64,000 nucleotides of DNA from Nitrospira sp. (GCA_022226955.1 CP092079.1:1395053-1459052), one strand, 5' to 3'. Positions 34,774 to 44,346 are shown, counted from the stretch's first letter. The notes: generated by a model not told the origin, from the letters alone. Numbers and translations are program-made.

Positions 34774-36237
34774 CTAGCCGGACAACGCGGCATCGCGGGA
34801 CATGAATAGATGACTAGTCACCTTTTCCGCCGCAATGGCGCCATCGCGAATACAATCGGGAATGCCCACGCCGCGATAGGCTGCTCCCGTCAGCACTAAC
34901 CCGCCGTACCGGCTTAAGGCGGCATCGAGTTGTGCCAGCCGGTCGAGATGCCCCAGCGTATATTGCGGCATCGCCTTCCACCAGCGATTCACTTCGACAT
35001 AGCCCGGCTCGGCCGTAATACCGCAGAGCGCGGCGAGATCCGCGCGGATCTTCGCAACCAGTTGCTCGTCGCTGAGTTTCAGAATCGCCTCCCGTCCCAC
35101 TCCGCCGACATAACAGCGCACCAACACCTGACCGGCCGGCGCCCGATGAGGCCACTTCAGCGATGTCCAGGTTGCCGCAATCAGATCCCGAGCCTCCGCG
35201 CGCGGGACAATAAAACCGAACCCTTCCACCAGACCCGCGACGGCCTGCGCCGGAAAAGCCATCGCGACCGTCGCAGTCGACGCATAGGGAATGAGATCCA
35301 GCAATCCGCCGGCAATTGGCGTCAATGGACGCAGCAGCTCAGCCGACACATAGGCCGGTGTTGCTAGAACCAGCGCCTCCGCTGAGAGCGCCGACCCATC
35401 ATTGAGAATGAGATCGTACATCCAGCGGCCGAGCTGATGAGACCGCACTCGCAACGCCTCGACCTGGCAGTTGGCGCGTAATTCCACGCCTTGCTGCGCG
35501 AGCCGCGCCGTCAACGCCGTTACCAGATCGCCCAGCCCATTGCGCAAACTGACGAACATGGTACGTTTGGCTCCGCCGACCGGAGCAGGTGGCTGTTTTT
35601 TCTTGGCCGCCATCATGCCACGAATAATGCTGCCGTACTCCTGCTCTAACTCAACAAAGCGAGGGAACGTGGCCTTCACACTCATCTGCTCCGCATCGCC
35701 GGCATAAATTCCAGCCATGAGCGGCTCCAGCACACGCTCGAAGGCCTGCGACCCGAACCGACGCCGAAAAAACGACGCGAGCGATTCATCGCCATCAGAA
35801 GGACCGCGCGGCACCACCACATCCAGCCCCATACGCGCCAGCCCAGACCAACTCAGCAGACCGCTCCGGAGAAACGGCCCCAGCTGTTTCGGCACGAAGG
35901 TGATGAGCCCTTCGGGCAATTCATGCAGCCGCCCACGCGAGAGGACAAACGCCCGCTTCGCGGTGTCATTGGTATTGATCAGTTGATCGGTCAGGCCGAG
36001 CTTCCGACAGAGCTCAAGCGCCGCCGGCTTTTGCGAGAGGAATGAATCCGGCCCGGCTTCGGTGGTCAGCTCGCCGATACGATGCGTGACGATCTTGCCG
36101 CCCCAGGACGATCCAGCCTCCAACAGGACGCAGCGAATAGACTGTCCGGCTGCGGTAGCTCGCTCCTGAAGAGAGAACGCCGTGGCCAGCCCCGAGATGC
36201 CGCCGCCGACGATGACGATTGTGCGTGGAGCGGTCAC
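34774..36237 (-). CDS. hemG: Protoporphyrinogen oxidase, HemY type
   Basis: The 487-residue flavoenzyme has the FAD-binding loop VGGGISGLATAFSL, then the PPOX blocks GPDSFLSQKPAALELCRKLGL, EPLMAGIYAGDAEQMSV and, near the end, GLVLTGAAYRGVGIPDCIRDG. It oxidises protoporphyrinogen IX to protoporphyrin IX, normally with oxygen, as expected in an aerobe. The start overlaps the ferrochelatase stop by 4 bases. It is the third gene of hemE-hemH-hemG. Confidence 0.93.
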   Translation of the reverse strand: MTAPRTIVIVGGGISGLATAFSLQERATAAGQSIRCVLLEAGSSWGGKIVTHRIGELTTEAGPDSFLSQKPAALELCRKLGLTDQLINTNDTAKRAFVLSRGRLHELPEGLITFVPKQLGPFLRSGLLSWSGLARMGLDVVVPRGPSDGDESLASFFRRRFGSQAFERVLEPLMAGIYAGDAEQMSVKATFPRFVELEQEYGSIIRGMMAAKKKQPPAPVGGAKRTMFVSLRNGLGDLVTALTARLAQQGVELRANCQVEALRVRSHQLGRWMYDLILNDGSALSAEALVLATPAYVSAELLRPLTPIAGGLLDLIPYASTATVAMAFPAQAVAGLVEGFGFIVPRAEARDLIAATWTSLKWPHRAPAGQVLVRCYVGGVGREAILKLSDEQLVAKIRADLAALCGITAEPGYVEVNRWWKAMPQYTLGHLDRLAQLDAALSRYGGLVLTGAAYRGVGIPDCIRDGAIAAEKVTSHLFMSRDAALSG

Positions 36238-37184
36238 GGATGACTGGCCAGTGAGGATTGATGCGCATCGATGACCGATACCAGAGTCTCGATCAGTGCC
36301 GAATCGGCGTTGAGCATGGGCATCCGCTCCAGCTGCATCCCCAGGTTCGCCGCCCGCTGCTTCAGCTCAATATCGATATCGAACAGCGTTTCCACATGAT
36401 CGCAAATGAAGCCGATGGGAGCGACCAGTACATGCCGATGGCCGTCCCGGTGCAGCGCGTCCAGCGCAGACTCCACCGTCGGCCCCAACCAGGGTTCGCT
36501 CGACCGCCCCTGACTCTGATAAGCGAACCGCGACGGCTGCTGGCCTAAGCGGGCCGTAATGGCCTCGACCGTGCCTGTCACTTCATCGGGATAGGGATCG
36601 TTCATGGCCACAATCCGCTCCGGCAGGCTGTGAGCCGTGAAGAGAATCGGCACCTGCGCGCGAAGGTCGGCGGGAAACTTCAGCAGCCCTTGCCGGATAT
36701 TCTCGACCATCGCGGCAATCAGTTGAGGATGCCGGTTCCAGCTCCCCACATAACTCACCGCGCAGGCGCTTTGAAGAGCCGCTCGCGCTTCTTCCACTTT
36801 TTTGCGATAGGCCCCGGTGCTCAGCGAAGATTGCTGCGGCGCCATGCAGAGGCCAATGACCTGTCCAGGCGCATCGGCGAGCAACTCGGCATAGGTCTCC
36901 TTGATAAAGGGATGCCAATGCCGCAATCCGACATAGACCCGAAACTGTCCAGATTCAGACTCGTTCAATCGCCGTTCGAGCTTCTTGGCAACCTCTTGCG
37001 TAATGCCGGGCGCGGGCGACTTTCCGCCGGTGGCGCGATAGCGCGCGCGAATTTCCTCGACCAGTTCAGGAGGAGTCGGACGCCCGCCGCGGACATCCAG
37101 CAGGAACGGCTCGACGTTATCGAGGGAGTCGGGTCCTCCCATCGCCATGAGCAGAACCGCGACCGGACCGTTTGCATCCGCCAT
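36234..37184 (-). CDS. hemH: Ferrochelatase
   Basis: The 316-residue enzyme inserts iron into protoporphyrin IX. It shows VAVLLMAMGGPDSLDNVEPFLLDV at the start, VYVGLRHWHPFIKE (substrate-pocket histidines), LFTAHSLPERI with the catalytic His, and VLVAPIGFICDHVETLFDID with the conserved Glu. No C-terminal [2Fe-2S] Cys cluster is present. It lies between hemE (14-base gap) and hemG (4-base overlap). Confidence 0.94.
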   Translation of the reverse strand: MADANGPVAVLLMAMGGPDSLDNVEPFLLDVRGGRPTPPELVEEIRARYRATGGKSPAPGITQEVAKKLERRLNESESGQFRVYVGLRHWHPFIKETYAELLADAPGQVIGLCMAPQQSSLSTGAYRKKVEEARAALQSACAVSYVGSWNRHPQLIAAMVENIRQGLLKFPADLRAQVPILFTAHSLPERIVAMNDPYPDEVTGTVEAITARLGQQPSRFAYQSQGRSSEPWLGPTVESALDALHRDGHRHVLVAPIGFICDHVETLFDIDIELKQRAANLGMQLERMPMLNADSALIETLVSVIDAHQSSLASHP

Positions 37185-37198
37185 GAGATGACTCTGGA

Positions 37199-38224
37199 TT
37201 AGCGTTGGCTGAGTTTGTGGATCATGTCGATCGTCGCCGCCACATGATCGACCGGAGTCGTCGGAAGGATGCCGTGACCGAGATTGAATATATGTCCTGG
37301 CCGGTTGCCGGCCCGCCGCAAAATGTCTTCCACCCGGCGTTCGATTTCATGCAGCGGGGCATGCAGGACCAGCGGATCGAGATTCCCCTGTACCGCGCGA
37401 TCATGTCCGATCATCGCCCAGGCTTCATCAAGATGGATGCGCCAATCGACGCCGATCACATCGCCGCCCGCTTCGCGCATCTGCCGAAGAATCGCCGTGG
37501 TGCCAGTGCCGAAGTGGATGAGCGGAACGCCCTCGTACTTGAGCCCCTCGAAAATCAATTGCACGTGAGGTTTCACATACTCGGCGTAATCCCCCGCCGA
37601 CAGGCAGCCGACCCAGCTGTCGAACAATTGAATCGCTTGCGCCCCGGCCTGGATCTGGCGGCGGAGATAGCCGGTAATCACCCGCGCGAACTTGTCCATG
37701 AGCTTGTGCCAGCTTGCGGGATCGCTGTACATCATCTGCTTGGTATAGAGATAGTTCCGCGATCCACCGCCCTCAATCGCATAACTCGCCAGCGTAAACG
37801 GCGCGCCGGCAAATCCGATAAGCGGCACACGTCCATTTAATGCGCGGCGCGCCTGTCGAATCGCTTCGGCGACATAGTCCAGTTCACTGCCGTCCACGAC
37901 TTTCAATCGCTCAACCGCCGCACGGTCTCGGACCGGATTGTGAATCACCGGCCCTTCCCCTTCGGCAAACTCCAGGCTCAGCCCCATCGGTTCCAAGGGC
38001 AGAAGGATGTCGGCAAAAATAATAGCGGCATCGAGCGGAAAGCGATCGATCGGCTGCAGGGTGACTTGCGCGGCCAGTTCAGGCGTCTTGCACAAATCCA
38101 GCATAGAATGCTTGGCCCGCAATGCGCGATATTCAGCCATGTACCGCCCAGCCTGGCGCATGAACCACACCGGCGTGCAATCGACCGGCTCGCGCCGGCA
38201 GGCTTTGAGAAATCGGTCATTCAT
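37199..38224 (-). CDS. hemE: Uroporphyrinogen decarboxylase
   Basis: The 341-residue protein begins with NDRFLKACRREPVDCTPVWFMRQAGRY, the hallmark substrate-binding segment, with Asp86-like AIIFADILLPLEPMGL following. Later blocks are LIGFAGAPFTLASYAIEGGGS, LIHFGTGT and NLGHGILPTTPVDHV. It converts uroporphyrinogen III to coproporphyrinogen III. It is the first gene of hemE-hemH-hemG. Confidence 0.96.
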   Translation of the reverse strand: MNDRFLKACRREPVDCTPVWFMRQAGRYMAEYRALRAKHSMLDLCKTPELAAQVTLQPIDRFPLDAAIIFADILLPLEPMGLSLEFAEGEGPVIHNPVRDRAAVERLKVVDGSELDYVAEAIRQARRALNGRVPLIGFAGAPFTLASYAIEGGGSRNYLYTKQMMYSDPASWHKLMDKFARVITGYLRRQIQAGAQAIQLFDSWVGCLSAGDYAEYVKPHVQLIFEGLKYEGVPLIHFGTGTTAILRQMREAGGDVIGVDWRIHLDEAWAMIGHDRAVQGNLDPLVLHAPLHEIERRVEDILRRAGNRPGHIFNLGHGILPTTPVDHVAATIDMIHKLSQR

Positions 38225-38275
38225 AAGGCGCGCATTCTAGAGACGCACAGGCAAGGGTGTCAAATACAACCAAGT

Positions 38276-38327
38276 GTAGTGCTCCCCAGAAATAAACCCA
38301 GGTGGCTTGATTTATGGGGGGCACTAC
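38276..38327. repeat. 52-bp inverted-repeat element between hemE and a DUF4189 gene
   Basis: The arms GTAGTGCTCCCC (38276-38287) and GGGGGGCACTAC (38316-38327) pair over 12 bp with one mismatch; the interior adds an AT-rich sub-stem (ATAAA/TTTAT). It lies 26 bases past the DUF4189 stop and 51 bases upstream of hemE, both on the minus strand. It may be a terminator or a very small MITE-like element at the island edge. Confidence 0.55.
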
Positions 38328-38352
38328 AAAAGCAACCATCACAAACGTGCGC

Positions 38353-38973
38353 CTAGCGCCTAGTCACCTTGCCTGTAGGGAAATCGCTTTCTGTAGTATC
38401 TCCTTTAAACTCAATTTCCTTCGGATCAATTATTTTTTCCAAGTTGCTATAAGCCTTAGGTTTGCATTTGGTGTTCCAATCCTCATTGCTACAATTATTC
38501 TTCTCCTTGGCTTTGCGTAACGCATTTGTATAAGACTCATCCCAAGTGACATCCGTTAGTATATCGTCAATGTATAACACAACCACTGATATCCCTCCCC
38601 CCGATGCCGCAATGCTGCAATTACCGCCCATGGCTTTATTGCATGCGGTAAGCACGCGCGCTTCGGCATCTTTGAGTGAGATCGGATTACGGCGAACCAC
38701 CCATACTTCGTTTGCATGTGGATGCCATGCAACCGCAATAAAGCTGTCTATCTTCCCATACTTCTTGTACTTCTCTAAGGGATCCACAAAGACAGGTCCT
38801 TTCAGTTGTTCTACCAAGTCTTGATTATTTGTCGCTGGCCCCGATGGAATGGGCATGCAGCCACCGCCGCCAATGGGTACCATTCCTACTGGGCAGTTGC
38901 CCTCTGCTATGGCGGCCACAGACCACATAAAAAATATTAAAATACTAAGTAAAAAAACATGTAATTTTGGCAC
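38353..38973 (-). CDS. Secreted DUF4189 protein
   Basis: The GTG start is 6 bases after AAGGAGG. The 206-residue protein has a signal peptide (to about residue 23, IAEGNC), then a Cys- and Gly-rich stretch (CPVGMVPIGGGGCMPIP). A DUF4189-like core follows: FIAVAWHPHANEVW, KDAEARVLTACNKAMGGNCSI. A C-terminal extension has extra Cys pairs. The gene is AT-richer and uses codons unlike the hem operon, suggesting acquisition. The function is unknown. Confidence 0.75.
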   Translation of the reverse strand: MPKLHVFLLSILIFFMWSVAAIAEGNCPVGMVPIGGGGCMPIPSGPATNNQDLVEQLKGPVFVDPLEKYKKYGKIDSFIAVAWHPHANEVWVVRRNPISLKDAEARVLTACNKAMGGNCSIAASGGGISVVVLYIDDILTDVTWDESYTNALRKAKEKNNCSNEDWNTKCKPKAYSNLEKIIDPKEIEFKGDTTESDFPTGKVTRR

Positions 38974-39190
38974 TTTGCACCTCCTTCGGCACAGCCGTTG
39001 AGCAATTGCCGCATTAAAACGTACTTAGCATGATTAATTATTAGGCAATATCACCTGTCTCCGCAAATTGCAACTCAGAGTGGCGCTCTTACGCCATCTG
39101 TAAATTTACTTGATTGGGGGCAAGGTAGACACAATTATCTGCGCTATCTAAACCCACATTGGAAAATCCATATTTATCAGCAATGGCTTC

Positions 39191-39737
39191 TTGAGTGCTA
39201 ACTCTAAGTGCAATACGACAAGCCCGGTTGGGCTAAGGTGTTGCCGTGCGAACGAACGGCTATACGCCTCGACGGAAACCATCTACGCGGCCTTGTATGT
39301 GCTGCCACGTGGCACGCTGCGTCAGGCGCGCAAGGCGCGCCGCCCTCGAGCGCGAGGGACGGATCGACGCGACCACATCCCGACCATGACGTCAATTGCT
39401 GCGCGCCCGGTCGAAATCAACGCACGAACGGTGCCGAGCCACTGGGAAGGCGACCGCCTCAAAGGGAGCCGAAACGGCTCGGTGTTGGCACCTTGGTGGA
39501 GCGAACGCCCCGCCTGGTCCTCCTAGCACGCATGGAGGGGACGGATACGGTGAGTGCCCGAGAGGGATTCACAAAGACACTCCGGCATGTACCCGCCCCA
39601 CTTCGCAAGACGCTGACCTATGATCGGGGCAAAGAGATGGCCGAACATGACCGTCTGGTCCAGGGACTCGCCATCCAGGTGTTCTTTGCCGATCCGCACA
39701 ACCTCTGGCAACGCGGCCCCAATGAGAACACGAATTG
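39191..39737 (+). pseudogene. Broken IS30-family transposase
   Basis: The first frame encodes STETIYAALYVLPRGTLR, RRPRARGTDRR and the first acidic residue in SHWEGDRLKGSRNG. A frameshift near 39480 moves to a second frame with GTLVERTPRLVLLARMEGTD, the second acidic residue in LTYDRG, and the third in WQRGPNENTN. The N-terminal helix-turn-helix and everything after NENTN are missing, and a small internal deletion after TLRQ is likely. No terminal repeats were identified, so the element is a dead remnant. Confidence 0.8.
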
Positions 39738-40016
39738 GCGATGCAGAGGTCGAGTACTGGAGCGAGTCTCGCGAGAATCTGGGCAAGCTGACATTGAAGA
39801 GAAGCGCCGACTATTTCCTTTTTTACCAGTCCATGTATAATGATCATCTGATATCAAGTTGGCCTCTGTTAGCACAAGCGGGATATCCAACATCGGCGGC
39901 CTGCCCGTTCAGATTTCCTCAAGTGCCCCGATCATGACGAGTAGAATCGGGATCCACCTTCACCTGCATGGCATCCCGTTGACCATGCCACAGCATCCCT
40001 GACCTGGAGGTAGCGA

Positions 40017-41000
40017 ATGTCCGACGTGAGCACCTTGCAACCGACACAACCGACCCGAGGTCAGGAGCTGTGGCTGACCGTCCTTCGCTGGTTCGATTCC
40101 TGGGCGGGTTTGGAACAGATGAAAACGGACGGCGTGCCGAAGATGGACTGGATCCGCTGCATTCCGTTGATCGCGGTGCATCTGATGTGTCTCGGCGTCA
40201 TCTGGGTCGGCTGGAGCTGGACCGCTGTCGCCGTCGCCGTGGCGTTTTATTACCTCCGCATGTTTGCCATCACTGGCTGGTATCACCGCTATTTTTCCCA
40301 CCGGACGTTTAAGACCTCGCGCGCCGTGCAATTTGCCTTCGCGGTGCTGGGAGGCTCTTGCGCCCAACGCGGTCCGCTCTGGTGGGCCGGGCATCACCGG
40401 CATCACCACATCGCCTCGGATACGCCGGACGACGTGCATTCTCCCCGTCACGGCGGGTTTCTCTGGTCCCATATGGGGTGGTTTACCTCGCAAACCCATT
40501 TTGCGCCGCGCCTGAAAAGCATTCAGGATTTTGCGAAATTCCCGGAGCTTCGCTTCCTCGACCGGTTCGACATTCTGGTTCCAACCCTTTCGGGATTCGG
40601 CATGTTCGGCCTGGGGAAATTGCTCGAAACCTACGCGCCGGGGCTCGGCACCAACGGCCCGCAGATGTTGATCTGGGGGTTCTTCATCTCGACCGTCGCC
40701 CTCATCCATGGCACCTGCACGATCAATTCGCTGTCGCACGTCTACGGCTCGCAACGCTATGTGACCGGCGACGATAGCCGGAACAACTTCATCCTCGCCC
40801 TCATTACGATGGGCGAAGGCTGGCACAACAACCACCATTACTATCCCGCCTCAACGAGGCAGGGATTCTATTGGTGGGAAGTCGACATGACCTACTACTG
40901 CCTAAAGATGATGGAAAAAGTCGGGCTCGTGTGGGACATCCGCGACGTGCCTGATTACGTGCGCGAGGGAAAGAGCAAACAGGAATCGCTCACGGCCTGA
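40017..41000 (+). CDS. Membrane fatty acid desaturase (acyl-CoA desaturase type)
   Basis: The 327-residue protein has four membrane helices and the three His boxes of the desaturase family: WYHRYFSHRTFK (HRxxSHR), HHRHHHIASD and GEGWHNNHHYYP. These eight or more histidines bind two irons that insert a cis double bond, probably delta-9, into a saturated acyl chain. GGAGG lies 7 bases upstream. No electron-donor gene is adjacent. It probably tunes membrane fluidity. Confidence 0.9.
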   Translation: MSDVSTLQPTQPTRGQELWLTVLRWFDSWAGLEQMKTDGVPKMDWIRCIPLIAVHLMCLGVIWVGWSWTAVAVAVAFYYLRMFAITGWYHRYFSHRTFKTSRAVQFAFAVLGGSCAQRGPLWWAGHHRHHHIASDTPDDVHSPRHGGFLWSHMGWFTSQTHFAPRLKSIQDFAKFPELRFLDRFDILVPTLSGFGMFGLGKLLETYAPGLGTNGPQMLIWGFFISTVALIHGTCTINSLSHVYGSQRYVTGDDSRNNFILALITMGEGWHNNHHYYPASTRQGFYWWEVDMTYYCLKMMEKVGLVWDIRDVPDYVREGKSKQESLTA

Positions 41001-41022
41001 AACACAAGCAGATCTTCACCGC

Positions 41023-41490
41023 TTAGACCCAATCGGACTCTTCGCGAGCCGGTTTTACTACCATCTGACCGGCCAGCTGCGCTCGAATACGCTGACTCTG
41101 TGCGTCGAGCGCAGCGACCGCCTCGCCCGTCACAATCCACGCATCGCCAGGCTCCAGCTCGAACCGGTAGTGGTTCTTGCGAATAGAAAACCACTCGATA
41201 TACGGATGCGGCACCAGATTGGGATGCGGGTCGAAAGACATGAGATTCACGTCGCCGATCTGCGGATTTTCCATATCGCCGATCACCTGCCCGGCCACGT
41301 CGTCGTCCTCAAAGCGGCGATTGCGGAACTGAATCAGCTGCCCGGCGATCTCGCCTTTGAAATTGCCGCGCAAGTAGACATCGACCGATCCGATCACGGC
41401 AAAAGCGATGCGGCCGACCACCGTCCCCTCGACCCGATTATCCAAGAATCCTTCCTGCACCCACCGGCCGTTTCCAAATTTCTGCGCCAT
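41023..41490 (-). CDS. Conserved-looking soluble protein, unknown
   Basis: The 155-residue protein has no signal or membrane helix. It has a beta-rich N-terminal half (GFLDNRVEGTVVGRIAFAVIGSVDVYLRG pattern) with FKGEIAGQLIQFRN, then a helical end (VAALDAQSQRIRAQLAGQM). AAAGGGG precedes the ATG. I do not recognise a family. It is convergent with the desaturase gene and co-oriented with the transporter at 41506. Confidence 0.65.
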   Translation of the reverse strand: MAQKFGNGRWVQEGFLDNRVEGTVVGRIAFAVIGSVDVYLRGNFKGEIAGQLIQFRNRRFEDDDVAGQVIGDMENPQIGDVNLMSFDPHPNLVPHPYIEWFSIRKNHYRFELEPGDAWIVTGEAVAALDAQSQRIRAQLAGQMVVKPAREESDWV

Positions 41491-41505
41491 GCTAAACCCC
41501 TTTCA

Positions 41506-42375
41506 TCATGCAGCCGGAGAAGCGTGAAGCGGGTGATCGGGTTCAGGCACACTCGCCCCTAATGAACCGATAATCACCGCGAGTAAAATCAAGCCGCTCC
41601 CGACCCACCCCAGCCAGTCGAGCGACTCCCCGAGAAAATACCACGCCAGCCACGCCGCGTAGGCCGGTTCAAGCGAAAAGATCAGCGCCACTTGCTGCGC
41701 AGGGAGCAACTGCTGCGCCCACATCTGCACCGCAAAGGCCAGTGTCGCCAAAACTCCGGTGACCGCGAGCCCGATCGCTAAAACCGCCGTCGGCTCGAAC
41801 GAGCTCAACGTCGGATGTTCCCATACCATGGCTACCAACATGAGCCCGGACATGGCAACCAACTGCCACATGAATAGCGACGTCGCATCCAACTCTCTCG
41901 TATACCGCTCCAAACAGGCCATGTGAGCGGCGAATGCCACCGCGCACCCAAGGGTTAACAAGTCTCCGAGATTGACGCTGGTGGCCGGCTTGACCAAACA
42001 CCACAAGCCGACGGTCGCAATCCCGGCCGCCAGCCACGAACGCGAACCGAAACGCCGCAAGATGAGCGGCACAAATACAACGTAGAGCGTCGTGATAAAC
42101 GCGGAGTTCGACGCCGTGGTATACCCCAGCCCCACGGTTTGCAGGACATACCCAAGAAAAAGCCATCCCGTCGCAATGGCGCTGGCGCGGAGCACCGCCC
42201 GATCGGTCGAAACCGGCCTGGCCATCAAGAACAGGCACAATCCTACGAGAATTGTCCCAAGGAGAAACCTCAAGAACAGAAACGACAAGGGCGGAATCTG
42301 ATCGAGCGCCGCTTTCGTTGCGGGAAACGTCGCTCCCCAAATGAGCGTGGTCAGGAGTAATGCAAATCGAGGCAT
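41506..42375 (-). CDS. EamA/DMT-superfamily transporter
   Basis: The 289-residue protein has ten predicted membrane helices in two EamA repeats. FALLLTTLIWGATFPATKAAL begins the first, and the second ends with ESLDWLGWVGSGLILLAVIIGSL. The family exports small metabolites or amino acids; the substrate cannot be read from the sequence. The gene lies 15 bases upstream of the 41023-41490 gene in transcription order and may be co-transcribed with it. Confidence 0.9.
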   Translation of the reverse strand: MPRFALLLTTLIWGATFPATKAALDQIPPLSFLFLRFLLGTILVGLCLFLMARPVSTDRAVLRASAIATGWLFLGYVLQTVGLGYTTASNSAFITTLYVVFVPLILRRFGSRSWLAAGIATVGLWCLVKPATSVNLGDLLTLGCAVAFAAHMACLERYTRELDATSLFMWQLVAMSGLMLVAMVWEHPTLSSFEPTAVLAIGLAVTGVLATLAFAVQMWAQQLLPAQQVALIFSLEPAYAAWLAWYFLGESLDWLGWVGSGLILLAVIIGSLGASVPEPDHPLHASPAA

Positions 42376-42449
42376 GGAATTGAGCGAGGGCTGAGATGTG
42401 AAGGCTGAAGAACGGGTCTGCTGTTCAGGGATTGACTCAGAACCGCCTG

Positions 42450-42653
42450 CTACGGCCGGCAGAGCGCACAGCGCCGCTGCACATTAGTCCCGGCCTGCTC
42501 CATAGCCCGAAGGGCCCGCTCTTTATCCGGATAGTCGAACCAGCCGCCTTCCCAAAAATCGCTGGAGAAGACGTTCGCGGGAACTTCCGAACAACGTTCT
42601 TTGTGGAGTGTCACGCGATCAATGGAACGGGCGATATGGACCCAATAAATCAT
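42450..42653 (-). CDS. Small soluble protein, unknown
   Basis: The product of about 67 residues starts at MIYWVHIARS; an upstream TTG could add three residues. It has a compact mixed composition with GGWFDYPDKERALRAMEQAG, which looks like a folded alpha/beta unit, and a C-terminal Cys pair (CALC). No family was recognised and the ribosome site is weak. Coding character is good (no low complexity). Confidence 0.55.
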   Translation of the reverse strand: MIYWVHIARSIDRVTLHKERCSEVPANVFSSDFWEGGWFDYPDKERALRAMEQAGTNVQRRCALCRP

Positions 42654-42733
42654 GGCGGCCAATCTACAGTGGAAAGAGAGCGCCGGACGGCATCACCGAC
42701 GTAATGATTCGATGATCCCGCCCGGCAACTGAA

Positions 42734-42910
42734 TTAAGGAACGAGAATCCATTCGTCTTTTTCGATGACGACCTTGACCCCGGTTTCCAACTTCTTCACA
42801 TCATCCTTGTCGAAAAGCCGCATATACCGTTCAATGCGATCTTCGTCATCGATGCGCTCTTCCTGCATCATCCCATTATTCCCTTTGTACTTTCTGATCA
42901 ACACCGACAT
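42734..42910 (-). CDS. 58-residue acidic protein, unknown
   Basis: A short frame starts at ATG 42910, eight bases after a strong AGGAGG, and ends with TAA at 42734. The product begins MSVLIRKYKGNNGMMQEE and ends VVIEKDEWILVP. It is charged (many Asp, Glu, Lys and Arg) and has a beta-like C-terminal strand pair. The clean ribosome site and lack of rare or repetitive residues support it as real. No family was recognised. It is divergent from the FmdB-type gene. Confidence 0.7.
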   Translation of the reverse strand: MSVLIRKYKGNNGMMQEERIDDEDRIERYMRLFDKDDVKKLETGVKVVIEKDEWILVP

Positions 42911-43073
42911 CGACAGCCTCCTCTGATTCGCTCTGGCAGTTCAACAAGATGGTTGTGTACAATAAGGCAAAGCTCGTCGGCCGGTCAAGGGACCGGTGGG
43001 GGACTTGCCGAGATTTATCCGTGTGCGAAATGGCCCGCCTGGGCGGAGCTGCCAAGGGAAAGGAAACGCGATC

Positions 43074-43388
43074 ATGCCGGTCTACGAGTATCGATGCGGG
43101 CAATGCACCAAGACCTTCGAAGCCACGCAATCCGTGCATGCGCGGCCGGAAGATACCGAATGCCCCTTCTGCCAAGCGATGGACTCCTCCCGGCTCCTCT
43201 CTTCCTTTGCCTCAACCGTGAAGGGCGACCATAAGCCGGGCTTTGCGGAAATGAAAGCCGGGTCGATGCTCAACGAACGCATGGACCGATTCGCCAAACT
43301 TCCCCCCTTGAACGCCAAACGCAATGTTCCCCAGCCAAACGCCACGTCGGCCTCAGATCCTGGATCGGGCCCAGGGGCAGACTCCTAG
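43074..43388 (+). CDS. FmdB-type zinc-ribbon protein
   Basis: The ATG follows AAAGGAAA by about 8 bases and gives 104 residues. The N-terminus MPVYEYRCGQC-TKTFE, with a second Cys pair in CPFC (about residue 31), is the FmdB_1 / CxxC-CxxC regulatory zinc ribbon. The tail is Pro- and Ser-rich and probably disordered. Such small proteins are often called putative regulators, though the activity of most is not proven. Confidence 0.85.
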   Translation: MPVYEYRCGQCTKTFEATQSVHARPEDTECPFCQAMDSSRLLSSFASTVKGDHKPGFAEMKAGSMLNERMDRFAKLPPLNAKRNVPQPNATSASDPGSGPGADS

Positions 43389-43450
43389 GCTATGAGCGCG
43401 GGGTGGCACCCATATCGACTCAGTCTCATCTCGAACACAAGGGAACTGGC

Positions 43451-44272
43451 ATGATCGTCAGACTGCTGCTGGCCTGCTGGGTGAGCATTATCGGATTTGC
43501 GGCCCTCCCCTCCTCCTCTCATGCCGAAGTGGCGGGGAGCCTGGTCATTGCCGGCAATGGGCCGGAGAACAACACCATTGAAACCTTGGCGCGCGCCTTT
43601 GAAAAAGCCAACCCGCGGGTGTATATCGATCTCCTCTGGGAAGATCATTCCAAGCCAATCGACATGGTGAAATCGGGACAGGCACAGATCGCCGTCACCG
43701 GTTCGGAAGACGCCGCGTTGGCCCATACACAGATCGGATGGGACGGAATCGGCATCCTCGTGCATCTTTCTAACTTCACGAAAGAAATCACCACGCAACA
43801 GGTCGCCGAGCTCTTCTCTGGAAAATTCTCAACCTGGGCGGACGTCGGCGGACCGGACACGCGAATTTTATTGATCGATCGCCCACGCAACCAAAATATC
43901 CGCGAGACCTTCGAGACGCAGCTAGGAATTGCCGGGAAGATCTCGGATACGGCGAAAGTCATCGGCTCTGATGAAAAAGCGGTGAAAACGGTCGTCGGCA
44001 CACTCCCGCCGCTCTCGGCCGTCACCTATATTTCGCTCAGCACCGGCCTTTCAGTCGTCTCGACCGGCGTAGCCGTCAGGCTCCTCCCAGTGGACAAGAT
44101 CGAACCAGAAGCGCCGACCGTCAAAGATGGCCGCTACCCGCTGCGACGGCCGGTCTTGCTCCTTTCCAAGAAAGAAGCGAACCCTCTCGTCGATGCATTC
44201 GCGCAGTTTGCCCTGTCCGCTCCCGGTCAAGCCATCATTGCTGAAACCTATGTGCCCATGCCGAGCCGCTAG
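43451..44272 (+). CDS. PstS-like periplasmic substrate-binding protein
   Basis: From MIVRLLLACW the protein has 273 residues with a signal peptide to about residue 24. The mature part is a two-lobed PBP-like fold: LVIAGNGPENNTIETLARAFEK, VKSGQAQIAVTG, and FSGKFSTWADVGGPDTRILLIDRP, which is the phosphate-binding-protein-like segment. No permease or ATPase gene is near, so it may be a stand-alone sensor or scavenger. The ligand could be phosphate or another oxyanion. Confidence 0.75.
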   Translation: MIVRLLLACWVSIIGFAALPSSSHAEVAGSLVIAGNGPENNTIETLARAFEKANPRVYIDLLWEDHSKPIDMVKSGQAQIAVTGSEDAALAHTQIGWDGIGILVHLSNFTKEITTQQVAELFSGKFSTWADVGGPDTRILLIDRPRNQNIRETFETQLGIAGKISDTAKVIGSDEKAVKTVVGTLPPLSAVTYISLSTGLSVVSTGVAVRLLPVDKIEPEAPTVKDGRYPLRRPVLLLSKKEANPLVDAFAQFALSAPGQAIIAETYVPMPSR

Positions 44273-44346
44273 CAGACTGCGGGAAACCCGATTGATACCA
44301 CCGATGCACCAAGATCGTTCAGCCTGGGGCCAAGCCACACACCACC

